NCBI GenBank assembly: GCA_003640385.1
Contig: RCAB01000400.1
Coordinates: 1 to 59,901 of the forward strand
Reading direction: 5' to 3'
Length of the DNA: 59,901 bases
Origin: Setaria digitata
Lineage: Eukaryota > Nematoda > Chromadorea > Rhabditida > Setariidae
Shown: piece by piece, positions 1 to 18,309 of the stretch
How the letters are laid out: the number at the start of each line of letters is the position of its first letter
Position numbering within the stretch: position 1 is the stretch's first letter
Notes under the pieces: model-generated
Databases searched by the model: none
Seen by the model: the letters and a program-made list of their open reading frames with translations, nothing else
Told to the model about the DNA's origin: nothing
Made by a program: the position numbers and the translations under genes

Positions 1-4741
<4,741 letters not shown>

Positions 4742-6405
4742 GAAATACTTCCTACCAATTGTGATCCTTTCATATCTTTTCATTCTCCTTCCTTATTTTC
4801 GACTAGCTTTGAATAATTTCATTTTGCACAGATATATACCATAAATTTAAAAAAAAAAAAAAAAAAAAGAAAGGAAAATATTGCATATATTTTACTCGTT
4901 AGATTGAAAATGTCCATTTTTTTTTTTTTTTTTTTTGGAAAATAACCGAAATTAAGACTAGATTTTAACAATTAATTCGTTTAAAACTACAATTATGGTT
5001 TTTGTTTGAAACATGAAATGAAGGTGAAAATTTGTGAGATAAATTCCATTAAAATTTAACTTCCTATCTTAAAATTGATAAAATTATACCAAAAGAAAAA
5101 AAAATGTTCTTAAATCTGAAATACATGTATTCAATTCACTTTTATGATAAAAAATGAAAAATATATTGGAATTTGTTTAAAAGAGAGAGAGAGAGAAAAA
5201 AAAACATATACACACACAAATAGAAAAATGCTACTCTCCTCGACGTTTTCCCATTCTGAAATCAATTTTCCAACAAATATTAATTCAAAAAATGAAAAAA
5301 AAAAAAAAAAAAAAGCAAATGTATATTTTCGCTATCAACAACTAGATAACTTCAAACGTTAGAATCATTAATTAATCTCTCTAATAACAACGGTAATTTG
5401 AATATATCATATGATCATTTTTTTTTTTTTTTTTACAGTATATATAAAAGATTATCATTCGACATGTGTACTGTGATGGATTTACTGTTGGGTAATCTTC
5501 TAAAGTGTTTCTTTTTTTTTTCCTTCTATTTTCTTTTTTCTACTTTGCTATTTGCATAATTTCTTGCCTTCTTTCTTTCTGTTATTTTTATCTCAATTCA
5601 AATTGTATATATATATACAATTTGAATGTATGTGGTTGACATCAAGAGGATTCACTGACAGACTGATTCCGAAAAATAAATTCCACAATAATTATACAAA
5701 CGGGTGAACGCAAATAATTAACTCTTAGTATGAAATTTCAAACAAAGTCTTTGATATTGGAGCCGGTTCAAATCAATATTAAAAATCTAATTAAATTATC
5801 AATATTCTTAAAGCTCAAAAAAGAAGAAAAAACAACAAGAAAGGCTAATTATGCCAGCAAAAAAAAAAAAAAATGATTTTCAGTTAGCATTATGATAACA
5901 GTGAACAAGATGAAAATAAGATGAATTGAAAATTTGATTTTCAAAATCATATCTGGTTAAAAAAACGTACTATTAAAAGTGCATCTTGAAATAACCGGAT
6001 GATACAATAAGAGAATGATTTTACTTACATTTTACAAAAAGAAAAAACCTGATAAGATCCTAATTTACATAACAAGAAAATTGTGAACACAAGATATTAA
6101 CTGTTAAATGTATTAATCTTTTGGAGTATTTGTCTTAAACATTGAATAATGGTTTAAAACAATCAATTTGTCAAGTGCATTGATTTGAAAATATGCCAAA
6201 TAACTGAAAGTAAAATGAAGCGCCAATTATTACTGCGATTTCTAGCTGGTACCTCTCACGTCACTGGTAAAATAATGCTTATGATTACTGATTTAAGGAA
6301 ATAAATATGCATTAGATATTAGATGTGTGTTGTCTTGTAAAATCAATTTTGACTTATCTACACTTCAAAAAGCAAAACAGTTGCAGAAATTGTGATACAA
6401 CGTAA
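4742..6405. other. Convergent intergenic region between Rab27 and URI
   Basis: This low-complexity sequence separates the 3' ends of two convergent genes. It holds poly-A and poly-T runs, a short (GA)n at about 5181 and a perfect 32-bp palindrome at 5596-5627. A short plus-strand open stretch beginning ATGAAGCGCC at about 6215 ends near a GTAAAA and has no supported continuation. Confidence 0.5.
5596..5627. repeat. Perfect 32-bp palindrome with AT core
   Basis: The sequence reads ATTCAAATTGTATATA followed by its exact reverse complement. It could form a small cruciform or a 3'UTR stem. Given its AT core it may also be chance. Confidence 0.7.
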
Positions 6406-9400
6406 CTATTCGAGATGTGCACGTGACATTTTAAAACGTGAAACCCGTCGAGGTAAACCATCTTTGGAAGGCATAATAACTGGTACTGATTCGGTGCTTG
6501 CGTCGTTATCAGCTGGTGAATGCCTTTCTATCACTTTACCCGTAAATGCCTGAAGTTTAGAAAAAAGCAAATATTTCTCAACTTTGTAACTAAATTGTCT
6601 AAAGTTATCCGTTCCTAAAAACATAAATGTCGATTAGATTTTCTCGTTATTGGAAATTTGAAAGAACTGGTAAAGTTATAACCAAAAAAAAAGAATTTGA
6701 AATATTTACATGTTCAGGAACCGGTAAGATCTCTCGTCGATTTTCTAATTCAGCAGCAGCTAGAGCATTAACATCAACTGGTGATTTTTCATTAAAATTA
6801 CGCAAAATAGGTCGCGGTAAAGAACATGAGAAACGTGGCTCATCATTTGTAATCTGCAAAAGCTTTTTAAAAATCATAAAAGCAACAACACTTCTGAAGT
6901 CTCACATATTCACATTCGATTTTTTTTATATAATCATATAACTGATTAATATAGCTGAGCTATAGTGGAATTTACAAATTACATTTGGTTATCATGAAAA
7001 ATGACCTAAAGGAATTAACCTGAGTAAAGGAGAAATTAACTTACTGTTTTCGGTTCATTGTCATGTAGCAACGGCTCTGAATTTGGCGATGAAATTGGAG
7101 TAGTATTGACTGAATATGCCTCATCGACACTTTTGAAACGCACGGTACGCCGTATTTTCTGAAGTTCATTATTTGTTTCCATTAACACTAGCTCCTTTTT
7201 ATCGCGAATTATTTCCGTATTTTTCTCCTTTTTCCGTATCTCTTCCGTTAAACTGTTACTAGCAGTAGTGGCTTCTTTGTTTCCAAGAGGAAAATCATCC
7301 GAATCAAGACTACTGCTGCAAAATTATACGAGACTAGTTATATTCAAGATCAGTTCAAATTGATCTGGATAAATATGATAAATTGGAAGATCTTCATACA
7401 TGACCATTTTATCATAAGAAAAAAAAAAAATTACAGAAATCGAGATAGCAACACGATCAAAACAATCTATTCCCAAATATGGAAACATAACAACGCCAAC
7501 GCATCCACTGGCCTTTGTTGATACTTTCACAGTACAGAAAAAAAGTATTACAATATAAAATTAATGAAAATAATTGTTTATTATGATTAAAAATTCAATC
7601 AAAAATCATTGACCAAAAAATATAAACAGCCTACCTGTAATCAGTTTCCAATTCACCAGCTTCTTCTTCTTGCTTCTCAAGCTCATCCAGCCTCTTGAGC
7701 AATTTTTGATAATTCTAAATTTCGAAATTTTATTCTTCAAAAAAAAAAAAACTATAACACGAGCACTTACATGAGACTTTTGCAGATGACTATAGCGTTG
7801 ACTTGAAAAGATCTCTAATATAAAAATTAAGAATAATCTTAATTTGAGAGTCTTACTTTTTCATCAATTCCTTCGGCAACTTTTTTATCGCAACCTTCGG
7901 ACTTTTCATCTGATTTCGCAAATAAATAATCAGTACTAAAAAGAAAAAAAAACAACAACAGACATACAGAATGTATAGAAAAGAAATATTCAACACAAGA
8001 AAACAATAGTGAATCTACAGTTACAGTAATAAATGAGCAAAAGAGATAGTTTGTAAGCACACCTGGCCAACTCATCGATTATCTCACCTTTCTCTTCCAT
8101 AACATGCAATTCTATGTTTCCCTGAAGCCAGAAGAGATCCCAAACATTTAAACGTTAAATAAAATAACATCAAATCATCTGTGTCATTATTTCCATTGAA
8201 GTTATTCGTCACATACATTTGACAATTCTTCTTATCAAGATTCTAACATTTTTCAATGAACAACATCATATCATTAACAAATCACTTCTTACTTGAACAT
8301 CGATTTTTTTTTCCTCTTTTTCTGTATGCAAATGATCCATTTTATGCATAATTCTAGCTGAAATTTCATACAGAACAGTAAGCGCCCCACTGAATTCATT
8401 AATATTACATAAGTCGGATGAGTAAACGAGTACCATGTATTAACACATATCAATTTACCAGTAACAAGGGAAATTTTCATCACAAGTCATGTCTTGATTA
8501 AGGAATAAAATAAAAAAAGAGCGATGGAGTCACTGATAATTATAAACTATTACTGCACATTGCTTTGCTTATCATCAGCAAATGACCTGCTACACTTGGA
8601 AATGTTTTTCAAAGAAAAAAAAATCCATTTTATGCATTCCACGTCCCCGTATGAAAAGACTGATGTTACTACTCGTAAAAATCATTTTTCTCTTTCTAGA
8701 GTCAAAAAAAACTTACATCGTTTTTCTTCCTCGTATTTCGCCTCATCAAATGGTTCCCGTATTTCAATTCCTTCATTTTCCTGTAAATAAAGCAATAGAA
8801 TAACCATTAAGAACATATTTCCATGCGAACAACGAAATACCTGATAAATAACAAGCTTTTTTGAGGTTTCAAGAAAAAAAGATATGACCATTTACGAATT
8901 CCTTTTGATGGCGAAGTATCTTCTGCATACTATAGTTGTTAAATGAATACTGAAATCTGGCGGTGATAATTTTAATACCAAAAATAATTTTACAACTACT
9001 CACCAAATTAAATAATTCGTTGCCAAATTTTGCTTGCGTTACAGCACGCTTCCTTTGCTCCTCGAATTCACTGATTGTTTTCTGGATAACTGGAAAGTGA
9101 ACTTCTAATTTGTATCTACCTGGTGAAAAATAAAGTTTTGACAGCCACCATAACCCGTATCTCCTCCGTATTATTTTATACGACCTTCCTATTATTGTTA
9201 CCCCTCTAATTTCACAATCTAAATTATATTGAATCAAAAATAATGATAAAGATAATTCACCGTCAAATATGGCTTAAAAAAGAATCATTACTTTACTCTT
9301 AAACAATTCATTTTTTGTTTAAATAAAAAAAAACTTACAGGATATTCGACGCTCGATAATTTCACATGCATGAAAGCATGAACATACTGCGAAATAATTG

Positions 9401-10480
9401 TCACCAAGTAAAATCATTACTTTATTAGTGTGTACAATGCGGCCAGGCAGAAAACCTATTTTACACAGTGGGACCTGAAAATTAAGAAAGTCTCTAATTC
9501 AACAAGGAAAAAAAAGAAAAATTTGTGGAAATATGTAAGAAAGAAGAAAAGCAAATTCAACTGATGATTATAATAAAAAAGCCTAGGATTTAATTCAGTA
9601 AATGATATCATAAAAAGTAACAATAATTATGAGAGAAATCTCTCGATTCCCTTACATTAATATTATGTGTAAGCTTCTTTGGAAGATCACCAAGGCGTTT
9701 CTGTAATTTCCTGTAACTTTCGATCTCTTCCTGTCTCCTTGTTATTTCTGCATCGCAAAATGATATTTCCTGCGGGAAAAAATAGTAGAATTATTCCTAT
9801 AACATTAAAAATTCGTTCAATAATATCTTCACTTATCATTTATTGAGTTTGCCTCCTATATTCACTTTTTACTAACATTCACTACTTCTCCTACAACCTA
9901 TTTTTAACTGAAATTTTAAGAAGAAAACTAAGTATCATTAACATCAAAACACTGGAAGACATATTTGACCAGAAACTAGAAACAGAATCAACATGACACT
10001 TCTAAACATTAGATAACATTGATAGCTGATAGTCCCAATTATTAATTTAATGAAATTTTATCAATTATTCAAATAACGGATTCCCTCTTTAAAGAGGAGA
10101 TGAATTAAGGGTCGCATCCAGTCTTTAATTAGGTTACTCGCAAAAAAGATATATTCAGTGAATGACAAGATCGTCCTAATAATAAGATAAATCACTAACA
10201 TACTGGTCTAATCTTTCCCTTACTGGTATTACGATTTATCACATTTCGATATTCTGTTTCCTTTCTTCCTTTCTTTTCCATTAAATTCTAACAGAGAAAA
10301 AAAAGGAGGACTACAAATGAAACAAATTTTTTTGGTCGTTCTGTCGTTTTTCCTTTTTTTAAAACAATTCATTAGAAAAAGGAAAACCTTATCAACTGCT
10401 TCTTTCATACGACTCAATTTCATCTTCTCGACACAATCCTGTTGCTTGATTACAGAATACATCTTATTTAATTCATCCAT
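6406..10480 (-). CDS. uri-1: URI, unconventional prefoldin RPB5 interactor
   Basis: Fourteen exons join in phase to 467 aa: 10388-10480, 9656-9769, 9339-9474, 9004-9089, 8896-8922, 8717-8780, 8293-8357, 8063-8121, 7857-7935, 7771-7812, 7635-7714, 7045-7315, 6710-6853 and 6406-6549. The N-terminal half is an alpha-prefoldin domain: a helix ([16 protein letters not shown]), then hairpin sequence [20 protein letters not shown], which matches human URI closely. The acidic middle contains [18 protein letters not shown]. The C-terminus keeps [10 protein letters not shown] and [10 protein letters not shown], equivalents of the human FSGTVIEKE and RVSKFKAAR boxes. URI assembles an R2TP-linked prefoldin-like complex, binds RPB5 and acts in transcription and genome stability; nuclear and cytoplasmic. 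RRTVRF fits the RVxF rule for PP1 docking, as expected from human URI. The start is the first Met of the coiled-coil exon. Exon 5 (27 nt) is the least certain. Confidence 0.9.
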
Positions 10481-11264
10481 GCTGTAAAAATTGTCAACAT
10501 TTTCCGCAGTGATGTTTCATGACCAATCATTTCCCCAAATTCCTATACAAATTATAATTTATGCCACTTAAAAATTCAAATTATGTTTTAATAAAATGAA
10601 TTTCAAAGTAACTAAGAGTTTCATAATCTAATAAGGTCTATTAAAAGTTTTGAAAAATATTAGACCATAACGAAATCTTAATCAGAATATGAACGCATCA
10701 AGTTTTGATGATAAGAATCTAGCATTCTATGCAAAGATTATCTTTAAAACTTTAGAAAAAAACAACAAAATAAAAAGGTTCCGGAAATCGATGTTTTATG
10801 ATACAATTAATCAAGTAACATTTCCAAGCATACAACATATTATTACCTGAAAATAAAACATACATAGCATAATATAGCCGTTCAAATTATAACTTTATTA
10901 TATCATATAATAGCGCCAGAAAAAAAAAAAAGATAGACACAGAGGTGTTATTTTTCGGATATGGCAAAAAAAAAAAACAATTCTTAGATATTTGAATTTT
11001 AGAATACATTTCCTTGATTCTTTTTGTTTCTTCAAATAACAAACTGATATACTAATATCACTGTCTCCAGTATTATGAAATCAGTAATAACCCTTCAACT
11101 GAATAATATTATTATCAGGTCACCATCCGCCACACACATACGTTATTTGTTCAGTGTAAGAAGGATTTTAAAATTCGATTTCACCTTGAGACCATTTTAA
11201 AAAAAATTCATACAATACAACAACAATAACAATATGACACATAAACAATTTACTGATAATATTC
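10481..11264. other. Spacer between URI and the amino-acid oxidase gene
   Basis: About 0.8 kb of AT-rich DNA between two genes on the minus strand. It must hold the URI promoter and the 3'UTR of the oxidase gene. I see no further exon. Confidence 0.5.
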
Positions 11265-14200
11265 CTATTCATGACTAACACTGTTCCCTACAATAAGATC
11301 AGCAACTGTTTCAGCGCATCCCCATCCTAAAGTTAAACCATGTCCACCATGGCCATAATTGTGCACCACCTGAAAAAAAAGGATATTTTAGTTTTCAGAA
11401 ATTTGAATTACCAAATGTTCAGGAAAACAATTAATCTTGAATTGCCAACAGATTAATCCTACATCTTTATTAAGTATGTAGTTTAAGCAGTATCCTTAGC
11501 AAAGCGGTCATGAAATAATCGGACAGTTTTTATAGAATAACCCCAGAAATAACATCATGGGGTCAAATGAAGCTAATTCTATGAAGCCACAATTCGATCA
11601 TCACTACCGACTATATTGTGATTCAGACCATAGCTAAAGTAAATACTGTTTTTTTTCTATATCCATTTATTTAAAATATTAAAGCTAAACTTCGACTTGT
11701 CAATGAAGTTCACGACAGAACAAACCTGGACTACTTTTTCGTTCGAAGTTTGTTTTAATTTTGGAACCGGATAACGAATAGTTGTCATTTCTAATCTAAT
11801 ACCACCTCTTCGTCCCGGTCTTAAGCCGGACCATTCGTTAAGAACAGCCGCACCCTATTAAAGACAAAATTTCTGTTATTTTCCAGTTAATTATAACACT
11901 TACCGACTTAATGCTCGAAATGAATCTGAGAGATCTAATTATTATACTAAAAACTAATGTCACATCTTGCTTAAGCTAGCTGAAATTCATTAATATTTCT
12001 TCAGTTTAATACCACTTCATTTTCCATATCAGTTTATGCTACTAATTAGCACAGTAATTCAATTTATCATTTACTATCCAACAGTTAACTCTATCTAAAC
12101 ATCTCATCAAATGGAAAAAGGAAGAAATTTAAAAAGTATTTCGCAAAAANTTCAATTTATCATTTACTATCCAACAGTTAATTCTATTTAAACATCTCAT
12201 CAAATGGAAAAAGGAAGAAATTTAAAAAGTATTTCGCAAAAAAAGTATTATTCAAATAAAAAAGTATAGCATCCAAACAATGATCAATGAACTGATAACG
12301 CTCTCTCAGACTTTCGTTGCAAAAATCTGGATGAAACAAATTGCTCACTCTGATATATCTTAAACTCACTTTAATCGCTGGCTGCAATTGATAATAGCGA
12401 TTAAGAATATCAGTCCGATCAGCGGGTGTAATTTCAAGATCATATCTACCAGCCTGTTTTACAGATCCTATGAATACTTTGTTCGTCCTGAAAGTTGTCA
12501 ACTTATCGGACTGTAAATGTGGCAAATATAGTACTGAGAAATGGAGACACGAAATGAAAACTAACGTGGGTATGGAAAATGTCTCAAATCCCTTGTACAA
12601 GAAGTGCTTGTGCCATGTTGCATTAACCTGAAAAACATGCAACACAAATTTGATATTTGATGTTATTTAAAACCAAGAAAAAAAAAGACTGCACATAATA
12701 ATAAACTTAAGAATTTAATTCAGATGCATGCAAATATTGCTATTTCTTTTATGAAAATCTTCCTTAATTACATAAATTTCTTTATGCAGTCCGATCTTAC
12801 TAAGTAGTTTTAGTTTTATGTAAAATTAAAAACTTGCTAGTATTAAACTGCTTGGCACATTTCATCTGAAAAAATGAAAAGAAAAAAAAAAGTGAACTAA
12901 AAATGGGAAAATATTGTCTTTCATTTTGTGAAATTTTCAAATGAACTAGAAAGTCACTTTCGACGATAGTGTCAGTTCATGTGATTGTTATTTTTAAAAT
13001 TTTTTTTCTTCATATTGAACCTTCGTCATATTTCTCATGTGTTTTTTTTTTTTTTTTCAGGAAATACCACTGAAACAGCACCTCAAATATAATGCCTCGT
13101 ATAGGAAACATATTCTTATGATCACCATCACCTGCTACTTTACCACCATTCAATCCTGCGCAATTTACGATAACATCAAAATCGTTGTAGAGCTGCAAAA
13201 CAATCCAGTTTGATTTATTTCAACAGTGCAGTTTCTGATAACATCAGCTGAGTGTTAAATATAAACAAATGAAAATTTCTTAGCAATACTAATTTTCATT
13301 TTAAAATTCCCATCAATATTTTTAAACTTAAGCGAAGAAATTAAATGGAGAGTGGGAAAACAAAAAAGTAATAGGATGTGTCGATTTTGCATTTTTATCT
13401 CTGTCACAAAGAAAAAAAAAAAGAAATTGACAATTTTCGAATCCAAACCACAATTCTATATTCCATTTTATTATTCTCCAAATTTAAAAATTCGGCCGGT
13501 TAATGATTAGTTTTTGAAATTCACCGCCCAAATCCCTTCCCACATCCAAATTGTACTTTATCATAGCACATTTTCAACTTTATAAACTTAAACTACTAAA
13601 ATGAAAATGAAAAACTTACATCCTTAACAGTATTAATATGACGTTGAACAAATTGTACACCTTTTGCTAATAGCTGCTTTTTCATCCACGGAATATATTT
13701 ACCTCCTTCTGTTGTATATGTTGTAAAATGTATAGCAAACATACGTTTACTTTCGCCTTGATCCGCAAATTGTTGCATTTCACTTTCTCGAAGATAACGA
13801 AAATTGTAAACAACATCACCGTAAATTTCATCCTTGAAATAATATTACAACAAATCTGATATCGATATAATAAGATATCATTTCCTTCACAAGAATTTTT
13901 TCTTCTTAATCATTTCTGAAATTTCTCATCCAGTCCTTTACATAACCAAAGAAATGGATGATCCATTTTAGAATATTATCAACAGAGAATATATCATCTA
14001 TATAGTCAATAAAAAAAAAAAAAAAATGCAAAAAATGGATAACTTTTTTTTTATTTTCAAACAAATTGTTATTGTTTTCTTTTATTTTAAACAAATTATA
14101 AACCTGTTCAACAAGCTCTGTTAAATTCGTTGATAAAATATGCCCCGATAATAAATTAACACCAGATACTTCACCACCATATTCCCGAAACAATTTGGCA

Positions 14201-16080
14201 TAACGACGAAATGAACGTTTCCCATAAGCTCTGGAAATAAGAGAAAAAATTATCTACGATAAATTTTAAAATAATAACAATAAAATAAATTTTCACCTTG
14301 CTGTTTTTTTTTTTGCGTTTCAGTTTTAAAAGTAATGATAAACATTCCAATTTAAATGAATAATACACATATCGATAACAAAAGAAAAACAATAATGAGC
14401 ATCCCAAATATTTCATTTTTTTTTTTTTTTTAAATAGCAAAAGATTTACGCATTACACATTATTTACAAATTTTCAAGATGTAATTATTCCTAAACATTT
14501 AAAGTAATGATTTTTTAAAAACCGTAACCATCTCAATTATCCCTATATTATTTCATTAATTACCACATATATTTTCATTTCGTTTCCCTTTTCTTCAATC
14601 ATCTCAGGCATCACGAAACAACTCTCTCCAGTCGGTTTAAAGTTTATTTCACATATCAAAATGAAAATCACAATCAATTATCATTATTATTACACTATTA
14701 TTATCATTTTCACAGAAATCATCATGATTCTTAGCCAAGAAACGGCACTGAAGTTTAAAGAAAAAAAAAAAAAAAAAAACCATCTCTTGCAGCAGTACTG
14801 ACTCTTAAAAATTTTCAATAATCCTTTTCAAGCTATTTTTTTTTTTTTTTTAAATTTATATTGTTGATTACTGTACACTCTTTGTATTACACAGCATACA
14901 ATAATAATCATAATACGTTTAAATTCCATTTTATTTAAATAAACATTAGTAAATACTTCCCTTTCCTTCCCGTATAGTTACCAAAAATTATTGCATGAAT
15001 TTGAAAAAAAAAAAAAATTCCGGCGTACTTTATATGCATATAAAAATGTTACACCATTTTGACAACATGTAGCATTGCTTAATTAACCTTAATTTAAACA
15101 TTTTTTTTTTTTTTTTCATAAAGGAGAAAAAATAAAAGGAAATGAAAAGAAAAAAAAAAAAAAAAAGAAGAAAGAAGCATATAATTGAAGAAATTTGAAA
15201 TTGATGACTTGCTTGCTTTTTGCTTTTTTTTTTTTTTGTTTTCTTTCATCCTCAAATTAAAGCAAACCTGTTTTGAAGTGTATCAACTCGAAATAAGCCA
15301 GCAGGACCCCAACTAACAGTCTGCTCAAATGGTACATCATGAAAGACGGTAATGTTTAGACGTGGATCACGTTCAATTAATGCTAAAGCAGATGATGTTC
15401 CAGAAGCACCTTCACCAATAATTGCCACAGATCTGATTTGATTTCCTCGACTATCTACCAATCCTTTAATGAAATTTTCTTAATAAATTATCTACATCTT
15501 ACACACACAAAAAAAAAAAAAAAAAGAACTAAAGCTGTTTGCTTTTCTTTATTAATAAGTATTTGTGCACCATTTTTGACAAATATATCATGATATTCTA
15601 TTTTACTGTTATGCAGCAATTTAGATTTATTATAATAATAATCAAAATCTGTTAGCATATTTATTTGTTTCGTTATCAATGATTCCATTTTTTCCTTCCA
15701 ATTATGGAAAAACATTCAAACAGCTCCTGATTTCAGTAGCAACGAATTGCACCTTTTCGTGATACAGTGTAAATTCACTGTTATTAAAAATGTATTCTAT
15801 TATTTGACCAATTATCTATCTAAAACAAATTTATCTCTTATTCCACCGTAGCTCTTATGCTTAAAGCTGCAATTACTATTTCGAGTACAAATAAAAGAAC
15901 TTTTCTAAATTTATACACTAATATACTGAAATGAACGTCACTGGCAACCCAGATCAAGTTACGAGTTCCCCTATTCGGTATTAGTCAGGGCGAAAAAAAA
16001 AAAATATTTTAATGAAATTTAAGTGTCAAAAAGTTCCACAAACCTGCAACTATTGCAATAAGTGCTATTATGAAACCCAT
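11265..16080 (-). CDS. ddo: Secreted-type D-aspartate/D-amino-acid oxidase
   Basis: Nine exons join in phase to 365 aa: 16044-16080, 15268-15463, 14104-14230, 13620-13832, 13082-13192, 12566-12627, 12370-12487, 11726-11854 and 11265-11369. Exon 1 encodes [13 protein letters not shown], a short hydrophobic signal peptide. The FAD-binding motif is [14 protein letters not shown] (GxGxxG). [15 protein letters not shown] and [13 protein letters not shown] follow; the first Arg of GLRP aligns with the Arg that binds the substrate carboxylate in mammalian enzymes. The C-terminal signature [19 protein letters not shown] is intact. These flavoenzymes oxidatively deaminate D-amino acids, releasing ammonia and hydrogen peroxide. 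Mammalian forms carry a peroxisomal SKL-type end; this one ends SVSHE and has a signal peptide instead, resembling secreted C. elegans DDO-3. D-Asp versus neutral D-amino-acid preference cannot be decided by eye. Intron 7, between exons 7 and 8, contains an assembly duplication. Confidence 0.9.
12058..12242. repeat. 92-bp direct duplication around a single N
   Basis: 12058-12149 and 12151-12242 are the same 92-bp sequence with two C/T differences, separated only by N at 12150. This looks like two overlapping contig ends from different haplotypes placed side by side. It lies just downstream (on the minus strand) of exon 7 of the oxidase gene, within its intron, so the coding sequence is not affected. 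Confidence 0.85.
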
Positions 16081-17545
16081 TTTTTAAACTTCTCTTGTAA
16101 ATATTGATGTGAAAGCAATTTGCTACTAGTTTAACACTGAAAATATATAATTAAAAAAGCTAAAACTTCCTCGCAAAAAAGAAAAAAGGAAAAATTGCTG
16201 ACAGATTTTTTGTCGGATTATTTCAAGTTTCCTATTAATCTCATGAAAACTTGTTACAGAAATGATAACCTTAATACGATTTACCAATTATATTAAAAAA
16301 AAAGAAAATGACCAAATAATATTTGAAAAAGAAAGAAGACATTTTACATGGATCTTCCGATGATAAATTTTGAAAATCCAAAAGAAAAAAAAAAAAAAAA
16401 ATTTTGAGAAATGACCATCTATAATTTAGTCAGCAAACGCAAAATTAAGAAATGGCTTTCGATTTACAATTATCGAAAGGGGAGAAAAAATTGTCAACAA
16501 ATCAAATAAAGAGCAAATTTCATACGAATTTGAGGCATCAGATAGCTTTGAAGAAAAACGGAAAATATGTCAAACAATTCTATTTCTCACGTTAAACAAA
16601 AATTTGAAAACGAAAAGCCTATGGTGCAGAAATTCGAAGACCTAAATGGCAAATAAAATTTTAGAGATTAGGAATTTGTGAAAGTTGTGAATGAGAATGA
16701 ATGTTCGATAACAAATTTTCCGTCGTAATCCATGGGGATAATTCAATCAGCTAAAGCAAAATATAATACTAGCAGTTAGTACTAACAAATGGCCCAAATA
16801 TGGATGAGTCCATTTTACTATTTCTATCAAAACTAATAAACTAAACATAATTAAATTTTCAGTTACTAGAAAATTCAATAAATGGAAAATTTTGGTAGCT
16901 CATTAGAGCTAAGTATGATGTACAAACTGATAAAGAAGTGGTAGTATAATTAGGTAAGTATATGCACATAAATGGATATGAACTATTAATTTTACCATAG
17001 GCGTGGAAGAAAAGTTTTAACATTAAGAAACGTCGAAAAATGTAACTATATTCAATACTTCAAAGAGTCCAACCTCCGTGGTGAAGAATTAGGTTATGAA
17101 ACGGGTAACAACATTCATAAAGATAAATAGATGAAGATAACGGAAAAATATTATCAAAGTTATGTTAATTAATATTAACGAAAAGTTTGATAAGAGTTTA
17201 AAAACCAATTTTAAAAACAAAACCAAAAAAAAGCCTTCCCTTAAAGACTCTAACAAAGATGAAAATAAATAGTAATAATAATAATGTCTTCGACACAAGT
17301 TAAGCAGAAGAAAAAAAAAAATCTGGAAAAACAGGTAATTTGAGGGCATCTAAAAGTGATCAGCGATTATATCACCCATATAAACAACTCACCAACAAAA
17401 AAAAAAAATGATAACAACAACTACAAAACTATTCTTAAAACATAAAAAAATTTTTTTTCAAAATTATGTTGCCTTTTATTAATTTACCAATATAATGGTA
17501 AATTGATAAGTAAATGAATGATCGTTTCAGATAGAAAATTTATGC

Positions 17546-17652
17546 AATTATAATTCATAAATAAAACTAGTCTAATCTAAGTACTGATATTCCTCATTAT
17601 TTGAGGAATATCAGTACTTAGATTAGACTAGTTTTATTTATGAATTATAATT
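17546..17652. repeat. Perfect inverted repeat, 51-bp arms, 5-nt loop
   Basis: The left arm 17546-17596 is exactly complementary to 17602-17652, with TTATT between. The arms are not simple repeats: they contain the unique-looking core CTAATCTAAGTACTGATATT. Homology stops abruptly outside the arms. It could be a miniature foldback element, a hairpin RNA source, or a fold-back cloning or assembly artefact. Confidence 0.95.
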
Positions 17653-18309
17653 CTTAAAAAAGTAATTTCTTCAAAATTATGCTGCATAATATTCAAGAAG
17701 CAAAGCAGAACAGTTATCAATTTCTATCACTGTTAGGGATGGAGATTTCAATTCTGGTGAAGAAAAGTAATAATATTTCAAATAAAATCCAAATAAAAAG
17801 AAAGGAGAAATTCAAAACTATTAATTTTCTTAATTCCCAAAAATGGAAAGCTGATTATTATAACATAGTGATTATAACGATATAATGATAATTAATATTA
17901 GAAGTAACAACAATAATTATAACAAGAATAATTATCATATTCAAGCTAAAATTTGAATGAAACGAAAAGAATGTGAGGAAATGGTGAAACCGTAAGAAAA
18001 ACCGGTAATATAAAAGAGATCGAGAGAGAGAAAGAAAGAGGGAGAGGTGAGAGAGGGAGAGAGAGAGAAAAAAGGCTTTGTTTCGAAGTTTAACAAATGA
18101 ATCGTTGAAGAAGGGAAACCAGCAAATAAGACGGAACGAATGACTGGGTAAAAATTTCGGATAGGAATAAAATAATGCCATGGACAGGTAAAGACAGAAA
18201 CAGGAATAGGATGAAAGAGAAATGAAAATTTGAAAATGATAAGAAAATTGAGTAAAGTAGTAACATCATCATCGAAAACTGTCACCTTGAATGTTAAATA
18301 AATAATTCG

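Noticed and set aside
6214..6553. Plus-strand start-like exon (ATGAAGCGCCAATTATTACT) that could splice into a frame antisense to the URI last exon
   Set aside because: The second part lies exactly antisense to a conserved URI exon, whose coding constraint explains the open frame; there is no family resemblance.
6627..6941. 104-codon plus-strand open frame
   Set aside because: It is antisense to URI exon 13, which is clearly the conserved coding strand.
17858..18285. Overlapping minus-strand frames of 107 and 114 codons rich in Ser, Phe and Leu
   Set aside because: They read through (GA)n and purine-rich repeats; the composition is that of translated low-complexity DNA.
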